64,000 nucleotides of DNA from Anniella stebbinsi (lineage: Eukaryota > Chordata > Lepidosauria > Squamata > Anniellidae), in NCBI GenBank assembly GCA_029215795.1, contig JARDYH010000001.1, positions 14,159,501 through 14,223,500 on the forward strand, read 5' to 3'. Positions 34,926 through 49,343 of the stretch are shown in pieces. Below the pieces are notes generated by a model that ran no database searches, had not been told where the DNA came from, and worked only from the letters and a program-made list of their open reading frames with translations. A program made the position numbers and the translations under genes. Positions within the stretch are counted from its first letter, which is position 1. Each line of letters opens with the position of its first letter.

Positions 34926-37915
34926 GTAAGTTCTATTTTATACACTCAGCCTGTAATTACTTATCTTAGTCAACCTCATTTCTTTCTGCTTTGGAAAGTG
35001 TGTGTGAGAGAGAAACCAGTTGCAAGTGGGCTGGAGATGGAGAAAGACCGCTGATGGAAGTAAAAATGAGAGTAAAAATTACCTGTTGCCTTTCAGTCAG
35101 TCAATTTATTTACAGAGCAAATAGTTGTCTCGTTTTTAAAACAAAACCCTACATCCCATTGAAATGAAGTGGCAGGAACCTGTTGATTGGGAGGCATTTG
35201 GAAGGAATATAGTCACAGGTTGATGGGTGAAGACCACAGATGATAGCTGTAGAGTTTTCATGCTGTCCGTTTAAAGCTGTGAGCAAGAGCCAAGGAAAAT
35301 GTAAAGCTACTAGGCAAGAATAAGCTATCGTTCATTTAACTTTGTCCCCCTTCACCCGCAATCCCATATTAACAGGTTTGTGTACAGTAATGTGATCTGA
35401 GTTGCTTTTGTTTCTGTTACCTGTGAGAACCTTCTGTTTTACATTTCTTTAGGGCTACATTAGCATCATGTGAATGTCTGTTCCTTGGAGCAGAGTGGCC
35501 ATATTTTAGAGTAGATGTCATTGAAGCTTCTGTTTGGTCTCTTTGGATGCCTAGGGTGTTCTACTGTTAAAGCAGTTCATTTGCCCTGTCGTTCAAACCA
35601 AAGCATTGGATAAGGTTGTTGGTTGTCTAAAATGACATCTTAAGTATTGGATACTATAGTTGTCCAAATAATAGTCCACTTCAATATCCATGTAAACAAT
35701 CATTACTTCTGGGTGGGTATTTTGCTATGTTCAAGTCACACTGGTTGGTGTCCCTAAAAATATGCACTAAATTTTGAGGTAGGGTTGGGGGAGGAGTTGT
35801 TGTATATATCTGCATCCATACTTCAGACAACCTGAATGAATTGTATTCCATTATTCTTCCACATATCAGAAGTATAATACTTCTGGACTGAATAAAGATT
35901 TACCTGATGTAGATAACTGAGCACAGACTTAAATGTAAAGTGATTTTGAACTAAATGCTTTGCCTGGGGCTGCTCCCTTTTATTTTCAGCATCCATTCTG
36001 ACTCCTTCCCTGCCTTTGTATTACTATATAATCCATTTGCTTTGTGCTAAATTTCATTCTAACGCCCCTTTTCAGGAAACTGGGAAGCTTTCTATCAAAA
36101 GCTATTTCCATCCTTTTCTGTCTGCTATAGATAGATATTTGTTTATTTATACCCTGACTTTAAAAATGTGTTCATGGTATCTAAACTTGACGGGACTATT
36201 CTCCTTTAAATAAGAAACAAATCTTAGCACAAACAATTATTTGTCCCATATTCTGTCTTCTTTAGGAAGAATTATCCTGGTTTAAGCTGTTCTGTTTTTG
36301 GCTTGGGGAAGAATGTCCAACACTGTTAGGGGCAAACTATATGTTATATACACCTGAGGGAATTAAACTTCAGAGAGGATGATCAAGAGAGAAGAAAGAG
36401 GACGAAGGGCACTTTACCCTTTTCTCTCCTGTTGTGTCTACACTACAGCATATCTTTTCTTCATTACATTTCTAATAGTCAAAACTCTTGGAGTGGTTTA
36501 CAAAGCTTAAAAAGCTTAAAAATACAGTATTATGCATAATATAAAAATAGTTTAGCTGCAAACATAAACATCGTATAACCTTCTTGTTTATTTGTTGTTT
36601 CAATCAGCTTCCTGAATTATGCACGTGTATCAAAATAGGTGTGCACACTCCAGATATATAACTATACACATGGCATACACTTTTCCATGTATACATATAA
36701 GTAATGTGCTGTTTGTCAGACAGCCCTGTAAGATGGAGAAGTCTATTCTGTGCACACACACTTGACATTGGAAGATTAGATTCTGCTTAAAAGGTCCATG
36801 ATGGTTTATGGAGATGTGGTTTATGGAGGTAGCAATTATAGATAATAGTTTTGCTAAAAGAACTCTTATTTATAATAACCTTGATACTGCTATTAGGAAG
36901 AACAGGTTAAGAAATAGAAGATGATTGGAAGGCTAACTTCTATTTGAAGTTTTTCTTTTCAGAATGTGTACACCTATTTGCATATACAAATTGGTTAAGT
37001 TAATTATTAATATAAGGTTTTAATTGGATAATCAATATACCCATCAAACCTAATAAAGGTCAGAATTAGATGTTTAAAATTCATTTAGAAAAGTCACAGT
37101 TTGTAATTAGGTTCCTTATTATAACAGACTAATTAGCTTAATATTCTTATTTGTGCATGAAAATTGGAGCATCACATTTTCATTTAGATGAAGCATTAAG
37201 ATGAATTATATATTCAAATTAAGTACAGTTTTTGGAGTTATGTCCTAGGATCAACTGAAGTTTTCATCTAATGCAAGAGAGATGAAATTTAATGATGGAT
37301 TGCAAAGAGAAGTTACCATTCTTTGCTGCTACAATGTGCTGTCATAAGTCTCAGAGATAAAAAAACTCATCTTGTTATTCTTAAAGCAAAACTGCCTCTG
37401 ATAAATCAATGTGAGATTTGTATATGTCAGTTACAGACTTTATCTGATGATAATATCTTCGAATCAACTCCTATAATCATTTCTGTTTTTTTTTTAAAAA
37501 AAATAGTTGAGTGGACTACGTATTATTATTTAGCATTTTATTTAGCACAAAGAGTGCATCAGGAGTTGTCAAAATTACATTCTGTAATAAGAAGTGCTGA
37601 TGTAGTAATATGAAGATAGCAACTTTCTTTCGCTAGACTTAGCCCTCAAAACTAAACAACTCTAGCTATAGAGTAGTGAATAAAATACTTTTGCCACATC
37701 AACTCTAATCCATATTGAGAAAAGTACATAAAGTTGCATAGGCACTACTGATAACTGCTGGCCCAAAGAGTTGCAAATCTGCTCAATTGATATAAAGAAT
37801 TTGACTGATTAAAAACCTAACATCACTGTTTTGTGATTCTCTGGTTTATATGGAAAAGAATGTAGCAGTCAAAGCCAATAAGTTATTTAATCAACAATTC
37901 CTGACACATTTTGCT

Positions 37916-38005
37916 GATTTCCATCAGAGAAATTTGCAAGAATACATTGTCCACAAATAAGATTTCCATCAGAGAAATTTGCAAGGACACATTGTCCACA
38001 AATAA
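37916..38005. repeat. 45-bp tandem duplication
   Basis: Two 45-bp units starting GATTTCCATCAGAGAAATTT, at 37916-37960 and 37961-38005, with two or so substitutions between them. A third partial start (GATTTCCA) follows at 38006. Confidence 0.93.
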
Positions 38006-38874
38006 GATTTCCAAACAGTGTTGTTCTCCTCTTCCCATCCAAAACAATAAGAACCTACCCACCACCACCCTGAAGAGATGGTAGATTCAGACAACCACTT
38101 TCTCCCTCAAGGGTTTTAATTTCTCAGTCAACATGAAGTGAAAATTGAGTGGAATTAGGTTGTCTAAAGGGATTCAATGTAAAACAGAGCTCACAGCCAG
38201 GCTGAGAAAACTTGCCCAAGGTGTGCGTCCCAGACTAACGAGGGTTCTGTATATTCCAAAAGTTTGCTTCTAACATTTTAGACTTGAACACACCCAACCA
38301 ATTTTCTTCTCTTTGCTCGTTCTGCAGTATCAACCAGACTACTGAAAAAGGTGGCTACATCAAAACCCAGAAAAAACACACACAAAATATATTCATAGTT
38401 ACTGTTTGAGGTGTTTGTGTGAGGGGTAGGTTAAACTATACATAAGTAGCAAAAGCATGAATCTGTCAGAAACTCCATAGGGAAATAAGGCACTTGTAAC
38501 AGCTCTCAAAAGCTGTCATTACCCATCCCCATTTTAATATAGTGTAGGATCAACTCAAAATAATGAAATTCCCTTGGTAGTATTTTGATGGACAGTGACC
38601 TCATAATACTTATAAACCCTTACATAATATGCAGTTGTGGTCAGTATCCCAGAGCACTTTATTCAATGTATCATAAAATCAAAATGGAAGGCATCTGAAA
38701 TGTAGCTGACAACTGTCACTGGTTTCAGTCAAATGGGTTTAGATGCTTACATAGCTTACTCTGTCTATAATGCTATTAGAAGCTTTTAATAATTGTATCT
38801 GCCTGTGTCATTATTTGTGTACACTCAGTAACTATTACATTCCTACCACTCCATGGTGCCTGGCTGTGCAATAA

Positions 38875-38901
38875 CTATATATATATATATATATATATAT
38901 A
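38875..38901. repeat. (AT)n microsatellite
   Basis: Uninterrupted TA repeat of about 13 units. Confidence 0.95.
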
Positions 38902-39042
38902 GGGGTTCAATACCTTTATTCTTTTTCTTGCCTTTTGTCAAAGACAAAAGGACATCAATTAAACTAGTGCTAATTAAATAATCTTCCCCCTTTGATCTTG
39001 ATCACAGGAGACTTGTTTCTTCTGGTTATCTACTTTTTATGT

Positions 39043-39065
39043 TGCTGCTGCTGCTGCTGCTGCTG
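39043..39065. repeat. (TGC)n / (CAG)n trinucleotide run
   Basis: Nearly eight perfect TGC units inside the intron, not in any exon frame. Confidence 0.95.
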
Positions 39066-40756
39066 TTATAAAAGAATCCAAATGGTGGAACCTTGGAAAA
39101 CCATCATCTCAAATTATGGTGGCAAAAGGTTTTAATGCAATAATCCTTCAAAAATTGCAAAATTAGTTTGTAGCAGTGGTGTGCACACACAATACAACCT
39201 GAATTTTTTCTGTTGCAAAACATGGGTCACTATTGTATTAAACACAGAATATCTATTCTCCCAGTTTTTTCTTTGTGAGGCGGCCACAGTAGAAAATGAA
39301 AGAATTATTGAAGTAGGAATTGGAAAGCATGGCACCTGGGTTTAATCCAATCCTCTGAAGGGTGGTGCTTGGTGTACAAGTTGCCTGTCAGAGTTTCTTC
39401 CCTTTCCATTCTGCAAACAGCTGTTTTTGATAGCAGAGATGTTTGGAAGAGAGCAAGAGGCATGTAGTGTCTGCATTAGAGAGCAGGAAAAAAGAACTGT
39501 GATACATTGCTCAGTGACTGGCTGGTGGTGGATACCAATAATATTGGGAATATTGAGGCCCAGTATTGGGAAAAAGGCAGGATACTACTACTACTACTAC
39601 TAATGACTATGGCAACAGGAAAAGGTCACAATTATTCCGTTAGTTACATCAGTCACTGGCATCACATCAAAAAATTATACAGAAAATCTCCAGAAATCTA
39701 CCAAAATACATCCACACAAACATCCAGAAAGCAGTCATACTTGAACCATGCTGAACAGTCAGGAAATTCTTGACTCTGTAAAGGACAGCATGACTTGGCC
39801 CGTCATGTCCGTCTAGAAAAACCGCCACAAGCAAGAAAGAGATATAACAACAACAACAATCCGTGGTAGACACCATATTATAACTCTATGAAAGTAAGAG
39901 ATCCTGACTGCAGGCTTGCAGTCTAAAAAAGAACAACACTATGAGGAAAGGGGGAAAAGATGAAGTAGGAGAGATTACACGTCAATGGCTTCTTGTCAGT
40001 AGTTTAAGTTGCTGAGGATGGGGAGATAAGGTTTGAACAGAGAAGGGATATATTTTCTGAAAAGGGGAAAAGTCTGCAGAAACAGTATATAGTATGGTGT
40101 ATGTGTAGCAGTATTCCAGGTTCATCATTCTTACTTGCGTATTCTGTAATTGTGTGTCAATAGTGCAGAACGATGTGCTTCCACCAGCAGTAGTGAGCCA
40201 AACTGAGATGGTTGGTTTTAGTTACTGAAATAGGATACATATCTACAGGTGGCATATGTCTGGTTCTTTTTTTTAAAATAAAAGTGGAGGTGTTGCAGGT
40301 CAGATGACAGCTTTGCAAAATGAAAAATGCTGTCAAGCTATCTGAAGTTGTAAGAACTGATAGGTTTCATAGGGAATTCGTTAGGAAGAAGGCGGAGGGG
40401 GAAAATGTAGTGGCAGGGATCAAGAAAAGACTTTACTTGTGCCTGGTGAGTTTTTCCCCCTTTTTTCCCCTACTCCTTCCCTCCCATGCCTTATTACAAA
40501 CTTCTTTTGACTGTCCTCCTAGTTTCAAAGGTGATTTGGACAGCTGCTATTGAAAAAATGCAAATCCAAAATCCACTTTGGTGCACAAAATTGTTTGCAT
40601 GTTTCTTTTAGTTCTGGCCTTTGGGAAGAAGAATATCAAAATGTTGTGGAAAAATAGGTATCTTCTTTTATATTTTTGTTACTAGCTGTCAGTATGGGAA
40701 AATATAATATAATAAAACATAATATGAAAATACTATTATTATGTTGTTTTGCATGA

Positions 40757-41289
<533 letters not shown>

Positions 41290-41339
41290 TATATATTGTG
41301 ACTTTTCTTGGCAGATATTCACCTGGAAATAATAGTTTA

Positions 41340-41600
41340 TTCTTTTATTATTACCCAGATTTATATCCCACTTTCCACAAAGGTAGGAAAGTGATGAACA
41401 TTAAAATGCAATGGCACCAAAACAACAATAAATATAACAATAAAGCACACAATACAAAATTAATCAACAGTAAAACTGCACACTCTACTATGTGTTGCAA
41501 ACCATAGCTCTCTGGGTCACACTCCAGGAATGGTTGTGTAAAGAGATGAGTTTTAAGAAGATGTCCTAATAACAGAACTGTGGGGAGCAGTTAAGGACAG
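41340..41600 (-). mobile_element. L2-like LINE 3' end fragment
   Basis: ATTATTACCCAGATTTATAT then CCCACTTTCCACAAAGG, A-rich AACAATAAATATAACAATAA, and GAGATGAGTTTTAAGAAG further on. The order matches other antisense LINE 3' UTRs in this window. Confidence 0.6.
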
Positions 41601-42455
41601 TTTACTTTAAGGGCATGATGTAATGCAGTACTTTTTTCCTCTTGTGTGGGTATCCCACTTATGTAAATAGTGTAATGTTACGAGCTCACGGATTTCCGCC
41701 AGGAAACTTCACATGTTCTAAAATGTATTTAATGGATATGAGAAACCACAATGTCTTAGATCTTTCAGTTAACACTGCTTACTCCTGTTGATCAGAGGTG
41801 GATAGATGGTAGATCTCCAGACCAAATCATCTGGAGATCTGCTTTCTGCCCACCAATGCTGTAGATCGCTTGTGTGTGTGAGAAGAGGGTACTTTGTTCC
41901 TGATGTGGAAAATGTGAGTACTGAAGTAAAAACACCTACCATTATCCGATAGAGTTGGGAGGGAAACACCATCTTTCTGTGTGGCAACAGCAGAATTAAT
42001 AATAGCTCTAATACCGATTGGAAATTTATAGAGATCTCTTAAATCCAAATGAAATATGCTTTGTATTACAGATGGAAGTAGTCTGCTCAAAATATTTTGC
42101 ACAAACAATTGTGGAATCAAGATATGGGGATGGAGACAATAATTCTCGGAATATTTTTCTGAGTTTAATTATTTACATTGTAAAATACACGGAAAACATT
42201 ATTAATTTTAATCACTTCTCCATGTTTGGATTGTGTTTTTATTTGAAAGCTGCAACAACAGTGAACCTTATTGGGGAGGAAGGAATGGATTAAAACATAA
42301 TTTGGAAATACAAGTTATAAAAATAGTTATTGTTTAAAACTGTTGTATTACCCAGACATGTAGATGATTCAATCATGGATTAACCTGGTTTAAGATTCCC
42401 CCTCCCCCCGCTACCCCCCAACAGAGGTTTTGTTTCTAAATTTTGTATACTAAGT

Positions 42456-42537
42456 CTGCAATCCTATGCCTACTTACTTGATACATTGTATTCAATAGGG
42501 GTTACTTCTGAGTAGCCATGTATAGGATTGCATTGTA
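42456..42537. repeat. Short foldback interspersed repeat
   Basis: The outer inverted blocks are TGCAATCCTATGCC and TATAGGATTGCA, with GTTACTTCTGAGTAG inside. It is the same family as 48011-48098. Confidence 0.7.
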
Positions 42538-44135
42538 ACTTTCATAGACATACTCAGTTTTTTACTAAGTAGTAAGCACACTTAGTTGCAAGAGATATAT
42601 ATTGCTTATACTTCAAAATTTAAAGTGTGTGTGTGAAAGCAGCAAAAGGAGATTTCTCAAGACCCTGATATGCCATGTACATGGCTGGTGGGTTAACATT
42701 TGATGGTGGATTATAAATTGTGAAGTGTATGTAGCATTCTTATTCTTATAAATGGACAAAAAAAGGGGGAGAAACAGGTTCTCAGGATGCTAAAGTACTT
42801 TATTTCAAAGCCCAATGCATTTTGGCCTGTGTTGTTTTTTTAAGGCCGTTTTCAGGGGGTTGATAAGAGATGTCTGCAGAAATACTCCTAACAAGATGGC
42901 GCCAGTAATTATCATAGGAGACTATAAACTTGTTAGGTACCTGTTTTAATCTGTTTAAACAGAAGAAGTACCTGTTTCTCCCCCTTTTTTTGCCCTGATT
43001 TGGATGCTCTCCTTCTTTTGGTTTTTCATTCTTATAAATGACAAGTTATCTTCTCTTTTAAAAAATGTAATGCCTTATTGGTTAGACACATATTTTATGT
43101 GGAAAGAATACTAAACTCACACTATTCCAAATCTAAACTTCCTTAACTCAAAATGTTCCTTCTTAAAAACAATGTGGCTGTGATCCCATACTTCACAAAA
43201 CAAGGTTCCTCAGCCCACACAATTCTGCATGTATAGACACAGGTTTGCCTGCTCCTACTGTTATTGATCTTGCCTTAATTCATCTACTTTCGAGCAAGTG
43301 CATTAGCTCTCAATACAATAAATAAACAAACAAATACAGGTCACTGCAATGATTCAGGTGTCTGCTAGAAGGCAAACTTTTATTGTGAGGCTTACTCGAG
43401 ATCCCAAGGGGGATCAAATTCATTTCTGAGACTCAGTAACCTGCCCTGAAATATTTGAAGCAATAAAACAAACAACTTTGTTAATAATAATAATACCTTT
43501 CTTTAAAAAAAATATGAATCAATATTATCAAAGTATTCCCTTGCCACTTTAACCATACTTGCTTGTTTAAACTGGCTCCCTTGGAATACAAGAACAAATC
43601 ATTTATAAATATTAATCTCGCAGAAGGAATTTTAGAGCATCTTCCTATATTTGGGCCCCAGTTTGTTCCCTGTCAGATACACATTCTTGTGTACAGTAGA
43701 CATGCAGCATTCTGCCCAAAGGTTTTTGCCAACCGAGTAAAATTAAAATTGTCTGGAAAATGCAATTCTGTTGAATTAGTTGTTTTAAATTGAATGGGAG
43801 AGAGAAAGGTTTATATTGGATTTGATTGAAATTTGATTTTATTGTTTTAACATTACCATTCTAATTTTCCTTTGGTAATGTAAAGTTGAAATGCAGGTTG
43901 TATAATCTTTAAATGCATAATACTTGCAGCCACCCTGTATGTGAATCACAGTCTATGTTTGAGCTGCTTCTTCACCCACTTACATTGCATAAAGTGGATC
44001 TTGCTTACAGAGAGACCAGTGAGCGTTAGCAGTCACCTGGAGAGTTGAGAGGAGAACAGATCTTCCTTCCTTCCTGTCTTCTTTCCTTCCTCTTTTAGAA
44101 AGACAGGTAAATTATTTCAATGCTGGGCTTATGTT

Positions 44136-44973
44136 GACCTGGTTCGCACAACATGACAACCCCCCATGGTGGCTTGTTTGATGTCCGAACCCAGGGTATT
44201 TTCCACAGGATGGCTTATTTTTCAAGAACAAACCACCTTGAGAGCCTATGGCTTGTTGTTGGGTTGTTCAGAGTGGTTTGTCATGATGTCTGAACCCAGC
44301 AGAGTGGATTCTGCATGGCCTGTTTGAAAGGGCCGCAGAGGCACTCTGCAAGAGCAGCAAAAAAACCCTGACTGTTCTTCTCATTGCCCTTCACCCCTTC
44401 AGCTCCCCCCCCCCCCCATCCAGCTCGGAGCTTCATTTCAGAGTAACTGGCTTCTTTATCCCATTGCAAATCTCTTTTCATTTTTTAAACCATTCCCCTC
44501 AAGCAGGGGGTGGGATTTCAGAATGAAATAGGAAGGGGGAAATTTTAAATCCCCCCCACCAAAATTGTCATGGTTTGGAATTGGGGGTGCGCACACCTGC
44601 GCTTACCCAGAGGTAAGTCCATCCTAGTTGTGCTAGGACGCGGAATGGCCTGCAAGGGCCTTTAGTCACCTCAGGAAAACCTTAGCCCCCTCATTCTAAA
44701 AAAAAACACCAAAGTAAGCCTCCTCCCTCACTCTGAAGATATGGCATATGTATGTCAACACAAGTGCTTCGCAAGGCAAGAAGGGGCAGGGAAGAGAGTG
44801 TCTCATCATAGCAGGAGTATAAGTTGTGCTGCAAAGGTGCCAGGGATACTTGCACGGAGCAGGTGGGATGTGGGACTTGGGCAGGCTGATTGTCAGCACC
44901 ATCATGGGTCAGCGAGTGAATAACCAACCCATGGTGGCTTATTGGCAGGGTGATGATGACATGAAAACCAGCC
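44136..44973. mobile_element. Inverted-repeat element of about 0.84 kb
   Basis: The left end is GACCTGGTTCGCACAACATG followed by ACAACC...CATGGTGGCTTGTTT. The right end, reversed, is GGGCTGGTTTTCATGTCATC, followed by AATAAGCCACCATGGGTTGG in the matching arm. The interior is GC-richer, with C-runs and GCGCACACCTGCGC at about 44589-44602. The end motif is shared with 59035-59296. No coding capacity. Confidence 0.6.
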
Positions 44974-46642
44974 CATTCACAGAGTTTTGTTTATCAAATA
45001 CATTTTGTAATAAGGCCAATTAAAAAGTCACAGCTCATAATTGCTGAGATATATTTTTTAAAAATAATATAAACATCTGAATGCCAAATGAAACTAACAT
45101 TATGCAACTAATATGTGTCTCTAGGAATACTCGTAAGATGTAAATTATAACTACAGGTTGTAGATGTGTCTTCGGGTGCTTAATAGAAAAGACAGAGCAT
45201 TGGAATGACAAGATCGTAATAGGCACCATATATTTTTCTGTAGGGACAGAAATACTATTTGTTATTAGTGGTGACCTGTAGCAGTGATTAAATGAAGGCC
45301 CTGATGTTTTTGAAGTAGCCTTTGGATATAGTTTATTGAAAGAGAAACCTTGTTTTATTTATTAAATAAAAAATCAATCTCAGGCTTTTTCTCCCCTTAC
45401 CTGTTCTTTTTTAATCCCATGTTACTGAACCAACGAGTGGTATTCCTCATTTTTAAGGGATTATTTTAGGGTGAAAATCCCTAATTCCTTATGGCCAACT
45501 ACTGTATATCAATGCCTTGCCAGATGGGTTTCATTGAAATCAGCAAGTACAATACTGCTTGTTTGTGCAAAACTGGTCTTAGATATTTCTAGTCATGGCA
45601 CACTGGGGAAGGCTATCGTTCAGTGGCAGTTGTAGAAATGCATTCAGGAAAGCATGTATTAAACCTGTCTAGTTCTAGCTACAAAACTAATGACTTTATG
45701 TTGATTGCAAATCCTTAAAAATGCATTATCTTTCCGGATGTTATACTGCAGCATGTGGCGTCATTGGAGAAAGCAATGATTTGTAAACAACCCTTGGCAG
45801 AGAGCACAGAACTTAATTTTGCTTAAATAAAGGAGACCTCCATTAGAATTCATGTACTGTGTCAAAGCTGGCAAGCAGAAGAAGTACTTTTGATATATGC
45901 ACTGAAGCGTTCATGATTGTTGATTCACTGAACATTTAATATTTATCCAAATATGATGTAGAAAGAAGCAATGTTTGAATGAAAGGGAAAAAATGCATAA
46001 GTAGTCAGGAGCTTACCAAATCTTGTTGGTAGCTTCGAAAATTTTCTATAGTTGAACTGGCTAGCTATTGTTCAGCACTTCCATAATTGATGCTTTCTTA
46101 ATAGTTGTTTTCTCTAACACACACGCTGGTGTGTTTTACATGTGCTCATATACATACACACACACATGGGTGGAGAGGGAGAATAATAATAATGAAAAGT
46201 ATAGCTTTGTGCTATTGTAAATAATACCTCATCATGGTTAGGAAATCAGAAGTGTGACATGGTCTTATACACTATGCTTCTTCCCATCCATGCAAATCCT
46301 GCCTTTTCCTTTTCATAGCCTACCATGGTGTATCATTACATCTGCACTGATATTATGGGTAATCATGATTAGCTCTAAAGTCGAGCAGTTGCGGTTTGAA
46401 GCTAAGTGTGGTTAGTGCAGTCAGGGCAGACCATGGTTAAGATATCAGGAACTCCCCTCCCCGGCATATGTATATTATGTTAACTCTAAATATCAGTATT
46501 ATTTAAACATTCTAGCATACGAAGTACCTGTGTACAGACATTTTCTTGTCCAGTTAATATTCTACTGAAGGCATTTCCGCTGCTTACAATGCAATATAGA
46601 AATTCTCCAGAAACAGTTCTATCTCTTTCCCCCTCCCCGCTT

Positions 46643-47046
46643 TCATAGAATCATAGAATAGTAGAGTTGGAAGGGGCCTATTAGGCCATCAAGTCCAACC
46701 CCCTGCTCAATGCAGGAATCAACCTTAAAGCATTCCTGTCAGATGGCCATCCAGCCTCCTCTAGTGTGGGAGGGCCCACAACCTCCCTAGGTAATTGGTT
46801 CCATTTTCGTATTGCTCTAACCGTCAGGAAGTTTTTCCTGATGTCCAGCCGGAATCTGGCTTCCTATAACTTGAGCCCATTATTCCGTGTCCTGCATTCA
46901 GGGTTGATCGAGAAGAGATCCTGGCCCTCTTCTGTGTGACAACCTTTCAAATATTTGAAGAGTGCTATCATGTCTCCCCTCAGTCTTCTCTTCTCCAGGC
47001 TAAACATGCCCAGTTCTTTCAGTCTCTCCTCATAGGGCTTTGTTTC
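46643..47046 (-). mobile_element. CR1 LINE 3' end
   Basis: It starts TCATAGAATCATAGAATAGT, which on the minus strand is the ATTCTATG-type octamer tail diagnostic of CR1. The body includes GGCCATCAAGTCCAACCCCC, TTTTTCCTGATGTCCAGCC, ATCATGTCTCCCCTCAGTCT and CTCTCCTCATAGGGC. It is the best-preserved CR1 in the window, about 400 bp. Confidence 0.95.
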
Positions 47047-47519
47047 TCAAAAGAAATACATTCAGTAGAATATTACGATCAACTGTAATCTGTATAAAAG
47101 GTTAGATTGTGACTTGACATGCATTGCCTATAGAAGAAATGAGATACCCTAGGAGTTGCACTAAGAGGTCAAATAATTATGCCTTATTTTGGGTACCACT
47201 ACATTCAGAGCAGCCCTCTATCATTAGGAAATCACTTGAGGGCATTCATTATATCTGCTTAAGTAAGGAGAGTACCACAAGAATAACTTCTAACATTGAG
47301 GATGATTAATGATCATGCTAACGTCCTCTTTATCTTTTTTGTAGATTCTGTTGTAAAGGCAAAACAAAACCAAAAAAAACAAACATAGCTCTAACTTGCG
47401 GAAATTATCCGCCTAGAAGAAAATAAAACAAAAAAAGTTATTGTCATTTATTTTGGAAGAGAATAATCATAATGGGTACATTATGTTTATTTTCTTACAA
47501 AGTTTTAAAATTTAATTCA

Positions 47520-47905
47520 GTAGAACTGGAAAGGATGCAAAAAGAGGCAACCCATATGATCAAGGGGTGGAAGCAACTCCCCTAAAAGAACAGGAGAAAG
47601 CATTTGGGGCTTTTTAGTTTTAAAAAAAGGCAAGGGGGAGGGATTGATTATGATTTATAAAATTATACATGCTGTGGAAAAAGTGGATGGAGAGAAGTGC
47701 CCCCCTCGTAATATTAAAAATCATAGTCATTTAACAATGGTGAATGGTGGCATTCAAATGGATGTAGTTCACACAGCATTTAGTTACACTATGGAATTCA
47801 CTACTGAAGCAGCAGTCACCAACTTGGATGGCATTAAAAGGGGATGAGCGAATTAGAGGATCAAGTTATCCATGGCTACTAGTTGTGATGGCTGTTGGAT
47901 TCATT
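47520..47905 (+). mobile_element. CR1 LINE 3' region, worn
   Basis: CATATGATCAAGGGGTGGAA, GATTTATAAAATTATACATG, CACAGCATTTAGTTACACTA and CACCAACTTGGATGGCATTA match the CR1 segment at 13160-14040 in order. The 67-aa frame is the repeat. Confidence 0.82.
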
Positions 47906-48010
47906 TCAGTTTCATATCTTGGACATTGCTTAGATTTATCCACCATTTTCAAACATGAAGGGCTGCTTTGGGAGAAGCAACAAGGGTTGCCCATTTTTGT
48001 TTTTTTTACT

Positions 48011-48098
48011 GTGCAATCCTTTACATGTCTACTCAGAAGTAAGTCCCATTCAGTTCTGTGGGGTTAACACCCAGGTAAGTGGATATAGGATTGGTGCT
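48011..48098. repeat. Short foldback interspersed repeat
   Basis: GTGCAATCCTTTACATGTCT, ACTCAGAAGTAAGTCCCATT and then ACCCAGGTAAGTGGATATAG-GATTG. The family is fully inverted around the central TTCAGTTCTGTGGGGTT. Confidence 0.72.
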
Positions 48099-48328
48099 TT
48101 AGTGACAAAAGGACATGAAACTAGACTTCTAGTATCCTGAAGGCAAAATAGATCTATAGGAATTAATGCTTTAAAATGTAGCAAAGAATCGAAGGATAAA
48201 CATGTTTTAAAAGCTATTGTGAAATATAATTAAGTTATATCTGGAATCAGATCCAAGAACACGTACTGAAAAACAAATATTCCTTTAGGAAAAAAAGAAC
48301 AGGAGGAAAATGTATCGCTAATAAATAA

Positions 48329-48496
<168 letters not shown>

Positions 48497-48667
48497 TGAA
48501 GGGATAAGCCATTAAAGGTACCTTCCTATGTATATTTAGACAGATGAAAATCCTATTGAGATTTGTAAGGCTTTTTTCAATCTGAATATGCATAGGATTG
48601 TGCCCTAAGAGTATTTGTATCTACTAAGGTCTGGAAAGTACTTGGAACATTTTATTGTAAATTGTAG

Positions 48668-48905
48668 GATCAGTTAATTATGTGTCTTCAAGTCGACTTC
48701 AACTTATGGCAACCCTATGAATCAGTGACCTCCTGTCGCTGCTGTTGTGAACTTAATATCCATATCTTCCTTTATGGAGACAATCCATCTCCTGTTTGGT
48801 CTTCCTCTCGTCCTTCTACTTTCTGCTTTCCCTAGCATTACTGCTTTTTCTAATGAGTCATTCCTTGTCATTATATGTCCAAAGTAGGATAGTACTTTGT
48901 AGGAT
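48668..48905 (-). pseudogene. RTE/BovB LINE ORF2 C-terminal fragment
   Basis: Minus-strand translation contains YFGHIMTRNDSLEKAVMLGK and RRTRGRPNRRWIVSIKEDMD. These are the C-terminal signature of BovB ORF2 (FGHxMRR-DSLEK-LMLGK, RRRRGR-R-RWLD-I). Toward the low coordinates it ends in a GTTGCCATAAGTTGAAGTCG segment of the 3' end. The RT and endonuclease are absent, so this is a 5'-truncated copy. BovB is abundant in squamates. Confidence 0.85.
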
Positions 48906-49296
48906 AGTAGTAGGATTATGTAACCTGTAAACATTAATAATCCTCATGGGTAGTCTCCCCCCATCCCACCCCCTTTTCTAGATGTTTATTGAACTAGGGA
49001 AAGGCAAGAAAATAAATTTGTTTTGCTATGAAGCTAAATGCAGTAATAACACAGCACATTACTGTGAAGTACTTTGAACTTTAGATGAGCCACCTTGTAA
49101 CATCAGTGTCATGATAGTATTCAGCTCATTAACTACCTTGCAACCTTATTTTATTGCCCATATGTGCAACGATAGTGCACAGAGTGTTTTCCTTTTAACT
49201 GTCTCAGAACTACTTAAATCAGAGCTTCTTATTAAAAATCGCAGATGCATCTTAATTTTGTAGTACTTTTAAAAATGTTTAGGGAAGTAAATAGAA

Positions 49297-49297
<1 letters not shown>

Positions 49298-49343
<46 letters not shown>

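Noticed and set aside
34827..35054. 75-aa ORF starting at the Met-like codon in the exon
   Set aside because: The exon ends at 34925 by donor site and family alignment; the rest is intron.
39480..39870. Possible LINE piece ending in (CAA)n
   Set aside because: A tail-like CAACAACAACAAT is present, but no coding or UTR block could be matched.
46225..46450. Possible MITE with CATGGTTAGG / CCATGGTTAAG ends
   Set aside because: Short similarity to the 33192-33406 family, but termini do not align and no duplication was found.
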